Positions 39,707 to 49,140 of a stretch of DNA of 64,000 bases are shown in pieces. The stretch is taken from the NCBI RefSeq assembly GCF_001831495.1, contig NZ_CP017689.1, forward strand, positions 868,001 through 932,000. The letters run 5' to 3'. Every line of letters starts with the position of its first letter. The first letter of the stretch is position 1. The notes beneath the pieces were generated by a model, which saw only the letters and a program-made list of their open reading frames with translations, had not been told where the DNA came from and searched no databases. Source of the DNA: Thalassotalea crassostreae (GTDB lineage Bacteria; Pseudomonadota; Gammaproteobacteria; Enterobacterales; Alteromonadaceae). A program made the position numbers and the translations under genes.

Positions 39707-39880
39707 CTAATCGGTGATATGGATCATTAATGTGAAGAAGCCAATGACAAAAACATTAAAAGCAATAATGTAAGCAAAGCCTTTGATGCCCTGTTTCGCG
39801 GTATAGTTATGCTGCTTTAAATACCACCACCATATCAGACACATAACAACAGGTAGAATAAACAACAGACGTAATAACAT
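39707..39880 (-). CDS. Small two-helix membrane protein
   Basis: A 57-aa frame from ATG at 39880 to TAG at 39707. It contains two hydrophobic segments (residues ~3-20 with WWWY at the end, and ~33-53), joined by a polar hairpin KQHNYTAKQGIK. Upstream, AGGGAC lies about 12 bases before the ATG, further than usual. Composition and hydrophobic pattern look like a real small inner-membrane protein. I do not recognise a family. It lies between the helicase and permease genes on the same strand. Confidence 0.55.
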   Translation of the reverse strand: MLLRLLFILPVVMCLIWWWYLKQHNYTAKQGIKGFAYIIAFNVFVIGFFTLMIHITD

Positions 39881-40028
39881 AGTTTTCTAGGTCCCTAATT
39901 ATATTGGTTTTATTAATTTTTATAATTGTAACTATAGCAAAGATAATCTAAGTTTATCTGTAAATTCAATACTTTGCTCTATCAATTTCTCTGTTTACAA
40001 ATTGCTAAGTTGGTATGTGTTTATATCG

Positions 40029-41582
40029 TTAGGTTTGACGCAGTTTTAGTTGTTTGTTGGCCAGATAAACTAATATCAAAATTGGCAAGCCAATCGCCGA
40101 AGCGATTATGAAAAACGGTACATAACCTAAACTGTCGACAATACTTCCAGAATAACCCGCTAATGCTTTTGGGATCAGCGTCATTAATGATGAAAATATC
40201 GCATACTGCATTGCGGTAAATTTGACGTTTACTAAACTAGAAAGGAAAGCCACAAATGCTGCACTTGAGATGCCAGCAACTAAATTATCCATGGAAACGA
40301 CAGCATATAATACTGGTAAGTTGTGGCCTGAATAGACTAGGGTAATAAACAATAAATTAGTTACAACAACAAGAAAAGCTCCGATAAACAAAACTCGCAT
40401 AACGCCGAGTTTCATTGATAAAATTCCACCAACAAAACCACCGAACAATGTCATTATCAAACCGAATAATTTAACCGCGTCAGCGATTTCAGTTTTGCTA
40501 TAGCCCATATCCTGATAGAAAACATTCGAAATTACACCTAATACAATATCACTAATACGATATAGACCGATTAAGGCTAACAGCAATAATGCGGTAGATT
40601 TACTGTAATCGTTAAAAAACTGTTTGATTGGTGCAAGGTAACTTTGATCAATTAGTTCGTTACTGACAAAGCGAGTTTTACTGGTTAATTTAGCGGCGAC
40701 AATTGCGATAAAAATACCAACAAACAGACGAACTAATTCAACTAAAAATGCGGATAAATTTTTACTGTACACAATGTCCGTTAGGAAGTCTTTAACATGA
40801 ATACTGATGTCCGACGTAAAGACAAACCAAGTAATGAAGACGAACACAGAGATCGCAAATGTAAATACTAAACCTAGGTATTCATTGGCTTTGTATGTAA
40901 GTTTTTTATCTCGAATATCAGGCTCTTTGATTAAAAATGTTGCGATAATGCCGATAAGCATAAATAGAGACATGAAGTGATAGGTATTTTTCCACGCTAA
41001 ATATTGATAATTATCTGGCGTGGTGCCAAAAAAACTTGCTAAATATAATGCCCCCGCACCTGAAACGATCATACCTAAGCGATAACCGGCGATATAACTT
41101 GAACTTACCAAGGCTTGCATATTAACCGATACAGACTCAACTCGATAGGCATCGATAGAAATATCTTGAGTTGCTGAGCTAAAACCAAGTAAAACTGCGC
41201 CCAACGCCATAAATATTAACTGATCTTCTACTGCCGGATTGGTAAATGCCATAATAGAAATTGCCAGTACAATGGATAATTGCGATACCAATAACCACGA
41301 GCGTCGTAGACCCAACTTTTTGGTCAGTAGTGGAATTGGCAAACAGTCGACCAATGGAGCCCAAACAAACTTAAACGAATAACCAAGAGCAGCCCAACTA
41401 AAATAGGTCACTGCCGATTTTTCTATGCCAGCTTCGCCTAACCACAATGACAAAGATGAGAATATTAATAACAAGGGCAGGCCGGCCGAAAATCCTAGCA
41501 ACAGCATATAAAGCACCTGTTTGTTAAGGATTGCTTCTAGGCTTTCTTTCCAACTGTGTTGAATGTTTATTTTATTTAGCAT
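40029..41582 (-). CDS. Major facilitator permease, AmpG-like
   Basis: A 517-aa inner-membrane transporter with about 12-14 predicted helices. LLLGFSAGLPLLLIFSSLSLWL near the start, FSWAALGYSFKFVWAPLVD and SATQDISIDAYRVE are characteristic of AmpG permeases, which import GlcNAc-anhydromuramyl peptides for cell-wall recycling. Two helices enclose a longer loop in the middle (~215-320). No beta-lactamase or amidase gene is adjacent, so the cell-wall role is inferred from similarity. Confidence 0.8.
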   Translation of the reverse strand: MLNKINIQHSWKESLEAILNKQVLYMLLLGFSAGLPLLLIFSSLSLWLGEAGIEKSAVTYFSWAALGYSFKFVWAPLVDCLPIPLLTKKLGLRRSWLLVSQLSIVLAISIMAFTNPAVEDQLIFMALGAVLLGFSSATQDISIDAYRVESVSVNMQALVSSSYIAGYRLGMIVSGAGALYLASFFGTTPDNYQYLAWKNTYHFMSLFMLIGIIATFLIKEPDIRDKKLTYKANEYLGLVFTFAISVFVFITWFVFTSDISIHVKDFLTDIVYSKNLSAFLVELVRLFVGIFIAIVAAKLTSKTRFVSNELIDQSYLAPIKQFFNDYSKSTALLLLALIGLYRISDIVLGVISNVFYQDMGYSKTEIADAVKLFGLIMTLFGGFVGGILSMKLGVMRVLFIGAFLVVVTNLLFITLVYSGHNLPVLYAVVSMDNLVAGISSAAFVAFLSSLVNVKFTAMQYAIFSSLMTLIPKALAGYSGSIVDSLGYVPFFIIASAIGLPILILVYLANKQLKLRQT

Positions 41583-41843
41583 CAGGTCTCTTATAAACGC
41601 CGTTAATCTTTTATAAGGCGTTGCTTTATTATTTCATTCTAACGATTTAAGAAGAAAAATCATTCCTTATTTTCAATTCAAATAAATTAAAATTTGAGTT
41701 GCTTACAAATGAATCAATTTCTCAATATAACTCGAGTATTCGCAGGGGGGAGCGGATGTCATAGTCGATGATTAGAATTTATAAAACGAAACAAAATGAT
41801 TGTTGAAGTATTGTTCGATATTGGAGCGAAAGTGTTTGGAAAA

Positions 41844-42197
41844 TTACACTGGTCTCCAGCCAATACAATTAATGGGGTAACTGCCTTTTCCTTGCAAGAA
41901 GTCCATGCATGTTTCTATCTCACTGGCCAAGTATAAGTTTTTTTCTACCTCGTTTAGAGAGCCAAGTTTTAATTCGTGCATTAAGTGCCAAAACACACGT
42001 TCTTTTGCGCTGTTTGGGGTTTCTTCGGTGATGTTAAGTTGTGCCCATTCCTCAAAACAATCCCATATAAACTTATCAACTTCGGTATGGTGTACCGAAT
42101 GTTTTAATAACGCATTTAAGTAATACACTAACTGCGAAATTTTATCGTTGATAAAATTATCTATATGCAAAACGACCTCTGATTTAGTGACGATCAA
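41844..42197 (-). CDS. Hypothetical protein, 117 aa
   Basis: A soluble, acidic, mostly helical protein starting at TTG 42197, with TAGGGT about 8 bases upstream as a ribosome site. Notable are HSVHHTEVDKFIWDCFEEW and a C-terminal GKGSYPINCIGWRP with a conserved-looking cysteine and tryptophan. No domain is recognised. It stands alone between the AmpG-like and cyclophilin genes. Confidence 0.55.
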   Translation of the reverse strand: MIVTKSEVVLHIDNFINDKISQLVYYLNALLKHSVHHTEVDKFIWDCFEEWAQLNITEETPNSAKERVFWHLMHELKLGSLNEVEKNLYLASEIETCMDFLQGKGSYPINCIGWRPV

Positions 42198-42392
42198 AAT
42201 AAACCCTACTTTACTAAGACTAGGTTAGTACTTTGAATAGGTCTAATTATTATTATTAACTAAAAGTTTAATTGTAATTAATAGCTCAAATGTACAATTA
42301 TTCAAGAAAACAAAATAATCGCTAAAGGCAGAGTATAAATGGTCTATTTTTGTGGAAGTTATCGTTAATCCAAGAGCGGATTAAAGATTGTG

Positions 42393-43001
42393 TTATTGGT
42401 GAATGTAGTCGCTAGGCATTAATGTGGCTTTGACAAGAACAATTGGCTCTACAGGCACGTCTTCCCAACCTTGGCCTTCATGAAAATCCGTTTTAGCCAC
42501 AGCCATCTTTTCTAGAACCTCTTCGCCGAAGGTAATGCTGCCAAATACGGTGTACCCCCAGTTTCGTCCGGGATCTAAATTAGTATTTTCACCGGCATTA
42601 AAATAAAACTGTCTGGTTGAACTATGAGGGTCATTTTCTCGAGCCATGGCGATAGTGCCAAAACTATTTTTTAGACCATTACCTGATTCATTAATAATAG
42701 GTTCGCCAACTTTTCGTGGAATAAAGTTGGCATCATAGCCCCCACCTTGAACAACAAAGTCTTCAACGACGCGATGAAAAATGGTGTTGTTGTATTGGCC
42801 AGAGATCACATAATGAAGAAAATTATTAACCGCGATTGGCGCTTTTACTCGATCAAGCTCAACAATGATCACCCCCATTGAGGTTTCCATCTTAATTTGT
42901 GGGTATAGATTATTGGGATCAATAACTTTCTGTTTCGCTGCAAAACTACTAATACTGATCAAGTTCAGAACCGTAAATATAATTGCAATGAAAGTTCTCA
43001 T
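42393..43001 (-). CDS. Exported cyclophilin-type peptidyl-prolyl isomerase
   Basis: A 202-aa protein with a signal peptide (residues ~1-21, SSFA-A). The cyclophilin core begins near 37 (IKMETSMGVIIVELD) and has FHRVVEDFVVQGGG and the SSTRQFYFN segment of the proline pocket, with NWGYTVFG near the end. It probably folds periplasmic proteins (PpiA role). It lies 4 bases after yajG in an rlmG-yajG-ppi operon. Confidence 0.9.
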   Translation of the reverse strand: MRTFIAIIFTVLNLISISSFAAKQKVIDPNNLYPQIKMETSMGVIIVELDRVKAPIAVNNFLHYVISGQYNNTIFHRVVEDFVVQGGGYDANFIPRKVGEPIINESGNGLKNSFGTIAMARENDPHSSTRQFYFNAGENTNLDPGRNWGYTVFGSITFGEEVLEKMAVAKTDFHEGQGWEDVPVEPIVLVKATLMPSDYIHQ

Positions 43002-43005
43002 TGAT

Positions 43006-43572
43006 TTAGCCCTTAATAAATTCTTGCAGTTGTTGATCGGTTAATACTTTTGAAATCAATTTTGATAATTGTCGATTAAAGTCAATTTGTAAATCTTCTA
43101 TATCGGCGTCAAATGCACCGCGGCTTGTTGCTCGTTGAGTAAACGTTTTACTCATAGTTTGAGAGATAGTATCAACTTTTACCTTGAGTTTAATAATGGT
43201 ATTAGCTCGGTAATCAAGTACGTCTTGGTTGACATAAGTGCGCGCTCGTTCCACTAAAAGTTGCAGTTTAATGTTTGAATCATTACTAACTTTTAGTCCT
43301 TGGGACGCTAATTCTTCCGAAAACTCTGTGTTTAGTACACTTTGCAATGAAGAGTCTGCGTCTATCATGGTACTAGGTTTCTCGATACCAAGTACTTCGA
43401 CAACATGATTCGTGCTGCGCAAATCGCTAACCACTAATTTAGCGGAATGATCTTTATACACTTTACCTTGCATATTGGTTACATTAGGTTGCAATACAAT
43501 AGTCTCTGGCTTGCTTGCACAACCCGATATTACTGATAACGCAATCATTGTCGCAAAAATCTTATTATTCAT
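43006..43572 (-). CDS. YajG-family lipoprotein
   Basis: A 188-aa lipoprotein; the lipobox SGC places the lipidated cysteine at residue 18. The following ETIVLQPNV and KLVVSDLR are typical of the YajG family, whose role is undefined. The ATG overlaps the rlmG stop by one base (TAATG), showing translational coupling to a ribosomal RNA methylase. Confidence 0.8.
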   Translation of the reverse strand: MNNKIFATMIALSVISGCASKPETIVLQPNVTNMQGKVYKDHSAKLVVSDLRSTNHVVEVLGIEKPSTMIDADSSLQSVLNTEFSEELASQGLKVSNDSNIKLQLLVERARTYVNQDVLDYRANTIIKLKVKVDTISQTMSKTFTQRATSRGAFDADIEDLQIDFNRQLSKLISKVLTDQQLQEFIKG

Positions 43573-44723
43573 TATTTCTTCGCTGATAAAATGACAAACT
43601 TCTTATTACTAGCAATTGTTTTACAATTACCAAATAGGCGCTGTAACTTTACATGATATGCAAGCTGCCTGTTGCCTATTATCCTTAATTCTCCACCATT
43701 TTTCAAAGTTTTATAACTCTGCTTGAACATTTGCCACGCAATATGGTCGGTAACTGCTTGTTGTTGATGAAATGGAGGATTACAAAGCACCAAATCGAAA
43801 CTTTCATCGTCAACATCGGTTAAACAATCATTGACTCGAAACTGACAATCAGACAACTGTTCAGGTAAATTAGTTTCAATATTTTTTTGACAGCTTTTTA
43901 TCGCCATGTAGGACTCATCATAAAACTGCATTTCAATGCTAGGGTTTTTAGCAAGCATAGTTAAACCTACTACCCCATTACCACAGCCCAGGTCGGCAAC
44001 GACAGAGTCTCGATTTACTTTGGGTAAATGCTCCATCAAAAAGCCGCCGCCAATATCTAAGCTATCCCGCGAAAATACATTGGCCATATTACGAATTAAA
44101 AAGTCTGGTACGCCGAAACGTTTTCCATCGAGTGTCCAAGTTTTGTATTCATTAGGCGAGGTGGCTTTTGATGGATCAAGTTTACTGAAAATTAATCTCG
44201 CTTTTTTTACTGCTAATGAGGTTTTTGTTTCGCCTAAGTGTTTTTCAAATAATTTTAATGTTGAAGTGTGAATATCTTTAGCCCGAGCACTGGCAATAAT
44301 CAGTGTTGCTTCGGTCGCTATTTTTCGAATTTGTTGTAATTGATACTCTAGAAAAGCATTACTCTTTGGCAATTTGAGCAGCACAATGTCGACTGGGCTT
44401 TCCAATTGTGCAGTCGATTCAGTAAGAACGACATTCTCCATTGGAATAAAATTGTTTTGCATATTGTGCTTTATACCCATATGCGAAATATAAGAGTCAT
44501 TGCAAAGCTGAACATTGTATTCATATAAGTTCAGCGCTAAAGCGCCGAAACTGTCGTTAAATACTGCAATTTTGCTGCCATCATTCAAAACATCGTTTTC
44601 TCTTAAATGTTTAATGATTAATTCATCGGCAGCATCCCATGCTTGTAAAGAACGGTTTACTTGCGCCAACGGATAGCGATCGAGAATTAATGGCTCATCG
44701 TGATGTAAAAAAGGACTTTGCAT
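43572..44723 (-). CDS. rlmG: 23S rRNA (guanine-N2) methyltransferase RlmG
   Basis: A 383-aa enzyme expected to methylate G1835 of 23S rRNA. It has a duplicated methyltransferase fold: the degenerate N-terminal half contains LILDRYP, and the C-terminal half has SAM motif VVADLGCGNGVVGLTML and catalytic NPPFHQQ. Length matches the family (E. coli 378). It is first in the operon and divergent from alkB. Confidence 0.93.
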   Translation of the reverse strand: MQSPFLHHDEPLILDRYPLAQVNRSLQAWDAADELIIKHLRENDVLNDGSKIAVFNDSFGALALNLYEYNVQLCNDSYISHMGIKHNMQNNFIPMENVVLTESTAQLESPVDIVLLKLPKSNAFLEYQLQQIRKIATEATLIIASARAKDIHTSTLKLFEKHLGETKTSLAVKKARLIFSKLDPSKATSPNEYKTWTLDGKRFGVPDFLIRNMANVFSRDSLDIGGGFLMEHLPKVNRDSVVADLGCGNGVVGLTMLAKNPSIEMQFYDESYMAIKSCQKNIETNLPEQLSDCQFRVNDCLTDVDDESFDLVLCNPPFHQQQAVTDHIAWQMFKQSYKTLKNGGELRIIGNRQLAYHVKLQRLFGNCKTIASNKKFVILSAKK

Positions 44724-44789
44724 GTTTTATCTTTAACTAGGATACTTACTTTTATTGTCGCAAAAACCGAATACCAATTCCATTGATTA

Positions 44790-45425
44790 ATGACAGATCT
44801 TTTTAGTAACGAAGAAGTCGTGCTATGCAACGGCGATGTAGTATATTTAGCTGACTTTTATAGTGAAGTGAAAGCGGCCGGTTTATACCAGAAATTTAAC
44901 CATCAACTTGCTTGGCGACAAGAAAGTATTGTGTTGTATGGAAAGAAAGTATTAAGTCCTAGACTACAAGCTTGGTACGGTGATAAACAAGCTGAGTATA
45001 CATATTCAGGGTTAACCATGACGCCATTACCTTGGCATATTGAGTTGTTGAATATTAAAAATGATATTCAACAATACAGCGGCGGCAGTTTTAACTCGGT
45101 CTTGGCGAACTACTATCGAGACGGAAATGATTCAATGGGCTGGCATAGTGACGATGAGACAGAGCTTGGTGTTCAGCCGCTAATAGCCTCTTTAACCCTA
45201 GGGCAAACCCGAAAATTTGTGTTAAAACATAAAACTAGTGGTGAAAAACTGCAATTAAATTTACAATCAGGGAGCTTACTATTGATGAGTGGTCAGTTAC
45301 AAAGTAACTGGCAACACTGTTTACCGAAGACCAAAAAAATAGTAGCGGGTCGAATAAATTTAACCTATCGCCAAATCAACGCAGATGAAACTAACGCAAA
45401 TAATGCGAACGCTACCAATACTTAA
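44790..45425 (+). CDS. AlkB-like 2-oxoglutarate/Fe(II) dioxygenase
   Basis: A 211-aa enzyme of the AlkB family, which removes alkyl groups from nucleic-acid bases. The iron ligands are in GWHSDDE (H and D) and HCLPK (H), and 2-oxoglutarate is held by the R residues of [21 protein letters not shown] and LGQTRKFVL are typical of the ALKBH2/3-like bacterial branch. The end of the protein is Asn/Ala-rich. bolA starts 13 bases downstream. Confidence 0.9.
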   Translation: MTDLFSNEEVVLCNGDVVYLADFYSEVKAAGLYQKFNHQLAWRQESIVLYGKKVLSPRLQAWYGDKQAEYTYSGLTMTPLPWHIELLNIKNDIQQYSGGSFNSVLANYYRDGNDSMGWHSDDETELGVQPLIASLTLGQTRKFVLKHKTSGEKLQLNLQSGSLLLMSGQLQSNWQHCLPKTKKIVAGRINLTYRQINADETNANNANATNT

Positions 45426-45438
45426 ACGAGATAAAGAA

Positions 45439-45747
45439 ATGTCAGTTGCAGATATAATTGAACAAAAATTAAAAGATGAATTTTCACCTATACACCTTGA
45501 AGTAATCAATGAAAGCTTTATGCATAACGTGCCGGAAGGTAGTGAATCCCATTTCAAAGTGGTTGTAGTAAGCGAAAAATTTGATGGTTTACGTTTATTG
45601 CCGCGCCATCGCATGATTAACGAGGTGCTGGCGGACGAATTAGCAAACAGCATTCATGCACTTGCGATGCACACTTATACTGAGAAACAATGGTTAGAAA
45701 TTCAAAATGCCCCGCAATCACCCAACTGCATGGGCGGCGGGAAATAA
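45439..45747 (+). CDS. BolA-family protein
   Basis: A 102-aa protein from the ATG at 45439; a longer in-frame start at 45385 would overlap alkB and add an unconserved tail. The class II KH-like fold is visible: [49 protein letters not shown] and [12 protein letters not shown]. The conserved histidine in RHR and the loop cysteine region relate to Fe-S binding with monothiol glutaredoxin. It is closer to BolA than to IbaG by length. Confidence 0.9.
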   Translation: MSVADIIEQKLKDEFSPIHLEVINESFMHNVPEGSESHFKVVVVSEKFDGLRLLPRHRMINEVLADELANSIHALAMHTYTEKQWLEIQNAPQSPNCMGGGK

Positions 45748-45815
45748 TATTCCATCGATGTTGATTTTCTGCTATTTATAGTGGTCATTGAAACTTATTA
45801 TAATAATTACACTTC

Positions 45816-46343
45816 ATGCTAAACACCTATTTGAATAACCTGGTTAAGGTTATTGACTCAATTACAGAATTTACCGGCAAAGCGATTGCTTGGTTAACAT
45901 TGCTAATTGTAATCACAACATTTGCGATTGTTCTGCTGCGCTATGGATTTAGCTTGGGGTGGATCGCCATGCAAGAATCTGTGATCTATGCTCACGGTGC
46001 AATATTTATGTTAGGCGCAGCCTACACACTCAAACATGATGGCCATGTGCGTGTTGATATTTTCTATCAAAAGTTCTCCGCAAAACAAAAAGCATTAGTG
46101 AATTTATTTGGTACCTTATTTTTATTGATGCCGGTTTGTCTTTTTATTTTCTACGTGAGCATCGATTACGTGTTATTGAGTTGGGAAATATTAGAAAAAT
46201 CAAAAGAGCCGGGCGGCCTGCCTGCAGTATATTTGAATAAGTCACTTATTTTATTATTGGTGATCACATTAATTTTGCAAGGTGTAGCAGAAATCGCTCG
46301 AAACATATTGATAATTAACACTAATTCGCAAGGGGAAGGATAA
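45816..46343 (+). CDS. dctQ: TRAP transporter small permease (DctQ)
   Basis: A 175-aa protein with four membrane helices (about 20-40, 55-75, 92-115, 140-165). VLLRYGFSLGWIAMQESVIYAHGAIFMLGAAYTLKHDGHVRVDIFY is represented here by its landmarks LGAAYTLKHDGHV and VRVDIFY. Together with DctM it forms the Na+-coupled transport unit. Its stop overlaps the DctM start by one base. Confidence 0.9.
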   Translation: MLNTYLNNLVKVIDSITEFTGKAIAWLTLLIVITTFAIVLLRYGFSLGWIAMQESVIYAHGAIFMLGAAYTLKHDGHVRVDIFYQKFSAKQKALVNLFGTLFLLMPVCLFIFYVSIDYVLLSWEILEKSKEPGGLPAVYLNKSLILLLVITLILQGVAEIARNILIINTNSQGEG

Positions 46344-47713
46344 TGGAATACCTCGCGTTGTTAATGTTTGTCTGCATTTGTTTTGTGTTATTACTTGGTT
46401 ATTCTGTTGCCTTTTCTTTAGCTGGAACGGCACTTATTTTCGCCGGCGTTGCGACTATGCTTGGCTATTTTGATAGTTCTTATTTATCAGCGCTGCCGTC
46501 ACGTTATTACGGTATTTTGAATAATCAAACCTTGCTAGCAGTACCGCTGTTTATTTTTATGGGCGGCGTTCTTGAAAAAGCAAAAATCGCTGAGAATCTA
46601 CTGACTTCAATGGCACAATTGTTTGGTCGTGTACGCGGCGGTTTAGCGATTTCGGTAACCCTTGTTGGAATGTTATTAGCGGCAAGCACCGGTATCGTTG
46701 GTGCGACCGTAGTGACTATGGGGTTATTGTCATTACCAACAATGATCAAACGTGGCTATGATGCATCATTTTCGACTGGAATTATCTGTGCAACGGGTAC
46801 ATTAGGACAAATCATTCCGCCATCTATCGCTCTGGTTTTACTTGGTGACGTGCTGTCTAATTCTTATCAATTAGCGCAGCTTAAATTGGGTAACTTCAAT
46901 CCTGATACGGTAAGCGTTGGTGATTTGTTTGCGGGCGCTGTAGTACCAGGGTTAATTTTAGTAGTGTTATACATTGCTTATTCAATGTATATGGCAGTTA
47001 TGAACCCTGAAAAAGTACCACCTGCCAACGTTGACGAAGTCGAGCCTATGCACTGGTCAACACTAATAAAATCATTGCTACCACCGTTGATACTCATGAC
47101 TGTTGTTTTAGGCTCTATTCTTGGCGGTTTTGCAACACCAACTGAAGCAGCGGGTGTTGGTGCATTTGGCGCGTTAGTATTAGCGCAGTTTAGTGGCCAA
47201 TTATCGCTGACAAATCTCAAGTCGATCATGCAAAATACCTTGAAAATTACTTCTATGGTATTTTTAATATTGCTCGGTGCTAGTTTATTTTCACTGGTAT
47301 TTAGAGGCTTAGGCGGTGAAGAAATAATCTTAAATTTCTTTGAACAATTGCCTGGCGGCGCAATAACCGCGACCATTATCGTTATGTTAGTGATATTTTT
47401 GCTCGGCTTTATACTAGACTTTATTGAGATCACCTTTGTTGTTGTGCCGATTGTCGCACCGATATTGTTAATGATGGATATAAACCCAATTTGGCTCGGT
47501 ATAATGATTGCGGTGAATCTGCAAACGTCGTTCTTAACACCGCCATTTGGTTTCGCATTATTTTATTTACGCGGCGTTGCTGATAAAGCGATTAAAACGT
47601 CGCAAATATATAAAGGCGTTATACCATTTATTATCATACAGCTAATTTTACTTGTCGCTCTAGCGATATGGCCAGAGCTGGTCACTTGGTTACCAAATAA
47701 AATTTATGGTTAA
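46343..47713 (+). CDS. dctM: TRAP transporter large permease (DctM)
   Basis: A 456-aa protein with about 12 membrane helices. Landmarks are VPLFIFMGGVLEKA, STGIVGATVVTMGLLSLP, GQIIPPSIALVLLGD, the TPTEAAGVGAFGAL region and LQTSFLTPPFGFALFYLRG. Elevator-type Na+/solute symport occurs here. It is translationally coupled to dctQ. Confidence 0.94.
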   Translation: MEYLALLMFVCICFVLLLGYSVAFSLAGTALIFAGVATMLGYFDSSYLSALPSRYYGILNNQTLLAVPLFIFMGGVLEKAKIAENLLTSMAQLFGRVRGGLAISVTLVGMLLAASTGIVGATVVTMGLLSLPTMIKRGYDASFSTGIICATGTLGQIIPPSIALVLLGDVLSNSYQLAQLKLGNFNPDTVSVGDLFAGAVVPGLILVVLYIAYSMYMAVMNPEKVPPANVDEVEPMHWSTLIKSLLPPLILMTVVLGSILGGFATPTEAAGVGAFGALVLAQFSGQLSLTNLKSIMQNTLKITSMVFLILLGASLFSLVFRGLGGEEIILNFFEQLPGGAITATIIVMLVIFLLGFILDFIEITFVVVPIVAPILLMMDINPIWLGIMIAVNLQTSFLTPPFGFALFYLRGVADKAIKTSQIYKGVIPFIIIQLILLVALAIWPELVTWLPNKIYG

Positions 47714-47765
47714 ATGTATTCGGTAAATTACTGAATATTAAAATGACAAAACTAATATAAGAACT

Positions 47766-47800
47766 AATACAAAAACAAATACAAAAACAAATACAAAAAC
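47766..47800 (+). repeat. Three tandem copies of a 12-bp unit
   Basis: AAATACAAAAAC is repeated three times (first copy short by one base) between dctM and dctP. It would give an unstructured A-rich leader 34 bases before the dctP start. Confidence 0.85.
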
Positions 47801-47833
47801 TTACGTATCAAATGATTGGAACAATATAACAAA

Positions 47834-48928
47834 ATGAACATGTTCAAAAAATTAGCATTAGTACTGGCATCATCAGCATTGTTGTTGACCGCTTGTGGTG
47901 AAAAAAAGGTAGAACAAAGTGGCGCTGCTAAATCACAAAAAACCTTTAAGTGGAAGCTGGTAACTACTTGGCCAAAAAACTTTCCGGGTTTAGGTGAAGC
48001 GCCAGAAGAGTTTGCCAAACATATTAATAAAATGAGTAACGGCCGTTTAACGGTGCAAGTCTTTGGTGCGGGTCAATTAGTACCAGGCTTTGAAGTGTTT
48101 GATACGGTTAAATCTGGAACCGCACAAATGGGCCATGGTGCAGCATATTATTGGACTGGAAAGATGAATGCAGCACCGTTTTTTACAGCAGTACCATTTG
48201 GTATGAATATGACTGAAACCAACGGTTGGCTATATTATGGTGGCGGTCTAGAATTATGGCAAAAGCTATACAAGCCATTTGGCTTAGTACCATTTCCAGG
48301 CGGTAATTCAGGTGCGCAGTTTGCCGGTTGGTTTAATAAAGAAATTAACTCTGTCGACGATCTACAAGGATTGAAGATGCGTATCGGTGGTATAGGCGGT
48401 GAAGCGTTTAAGAGAGCCGGCGGATTACCAGTGCAACTTCCTGGCGGAGAAATATTTTCTTCTTTGCAAAGCGGCGTTATCGATGCAACTGAGTGGGTAG
48501 GACCTCACAATGATTTAGCCTTTGGCTTTTATAAGACCACCAAATATTATTACTCAACGGTTTGGCAAGAACCAAGTGCAACCCTTGAGTTCATCGTCAA
48601 CGAGCAAGCATTAAATGAATTGCCTGACGATTTACGAGAAATGGTTGTTATTGCAATGCGTGCGGTCAATGACGATATGATCAACAAATACACAGCTCGT
48701 AGTCCAAGTGCGTTAATCACATTAGTGGAAAAGCATGACGTACAAGTTAAGCAATTCCCTAGAGATGTAATCGAAAAATTAAAGGCAACGACTGCTGAAG
48801 TTATCAATGAGAAAGCGGCAAATGATCCAGTAGTGAAAGAAATTTGGGATTCATACAAAGCGTTTTATGATCAAGTTAAGGTATATCATCAAGTAACGGA
48901 TCATACCTATTTCGAAAATCGAAAATAA
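47834..48928 (+). CDS. dctP: TRAP transporter solute-binding lipoprotein (DctP/TakP-like)
   Basis: A 364-aa protein. The start is the ATG at 47834; an upstream TTG would lengthen the signal peptide. The lipobox LTAC shows it is lipid-anchored. WKLVTTWPKNFPGLGEAPEEF, the arginine of LKMRIGG and ATEWVGPHNDLAFG resemble TakP-type proteins that bind 2-oxo acids and related monocarboxylates. The ligand is inferred. It follows DctQ and DctM after a repeat-containing gap and is ended by a terminator. Confidence 0.88.
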   Translation: MNMFKKLALVLASSALLLTACGEKKVEQSGAAKSQKTFKWKLVTTWPKNFPGLGEAPEEFAKHINKMSNGRLTVQVFGAGQLVPGFEVFDTVKSGTAQMGHGAAYYWTGKMNAAPFFTAVPFGMNMTETNGWLYYGGGLELWQKLYKPFGLVPFPGGNSGAQFAGWFNKEINSVDDLQGLKMRIGGIGGEAFKRAGGLPVQLPGGEIFSSLQSGVIDATEWVGPHNDLAFGFYKTTKYYYSTVWQEPSATLEFIVNEQALNELPDDLREMVVIAMRAVNDDMINKYTARSPSALITLVEKHDVQVKQFPRDVIEKLKATTAEVINEKAANDPVVKEIWDSYKAFYDQVKVYHQVTDHTYFENRK

Positions 48929-48973
48929 CTAGTCTCGCCAATTTAGCGATTCTAATATTTAAACAGCTAACTG

Positions 48974-49025
48974 ACACAGATAACTGATAACTAATCAATT
49001 ATCTGTGTTTTTTTTGAAAAAAAAC
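48974..49025 (+). terminator. TRAP operon terminator
   Basis: ACACAGATAA pairs with TTATCTGTGT around a 25-base loop and is followed by a T-run. Confidence 0.75.
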
Positions 49026-49140
49026 GGCTGCTCTGACCTCATCAAGCTAATTATTAGGTACAATAGCGGCAGATTTATTTTAAAAGTATTTGAATGATTC
49101 ATTCAGATGCAACTATATAATTGAAAATTAAGGTTTTATT

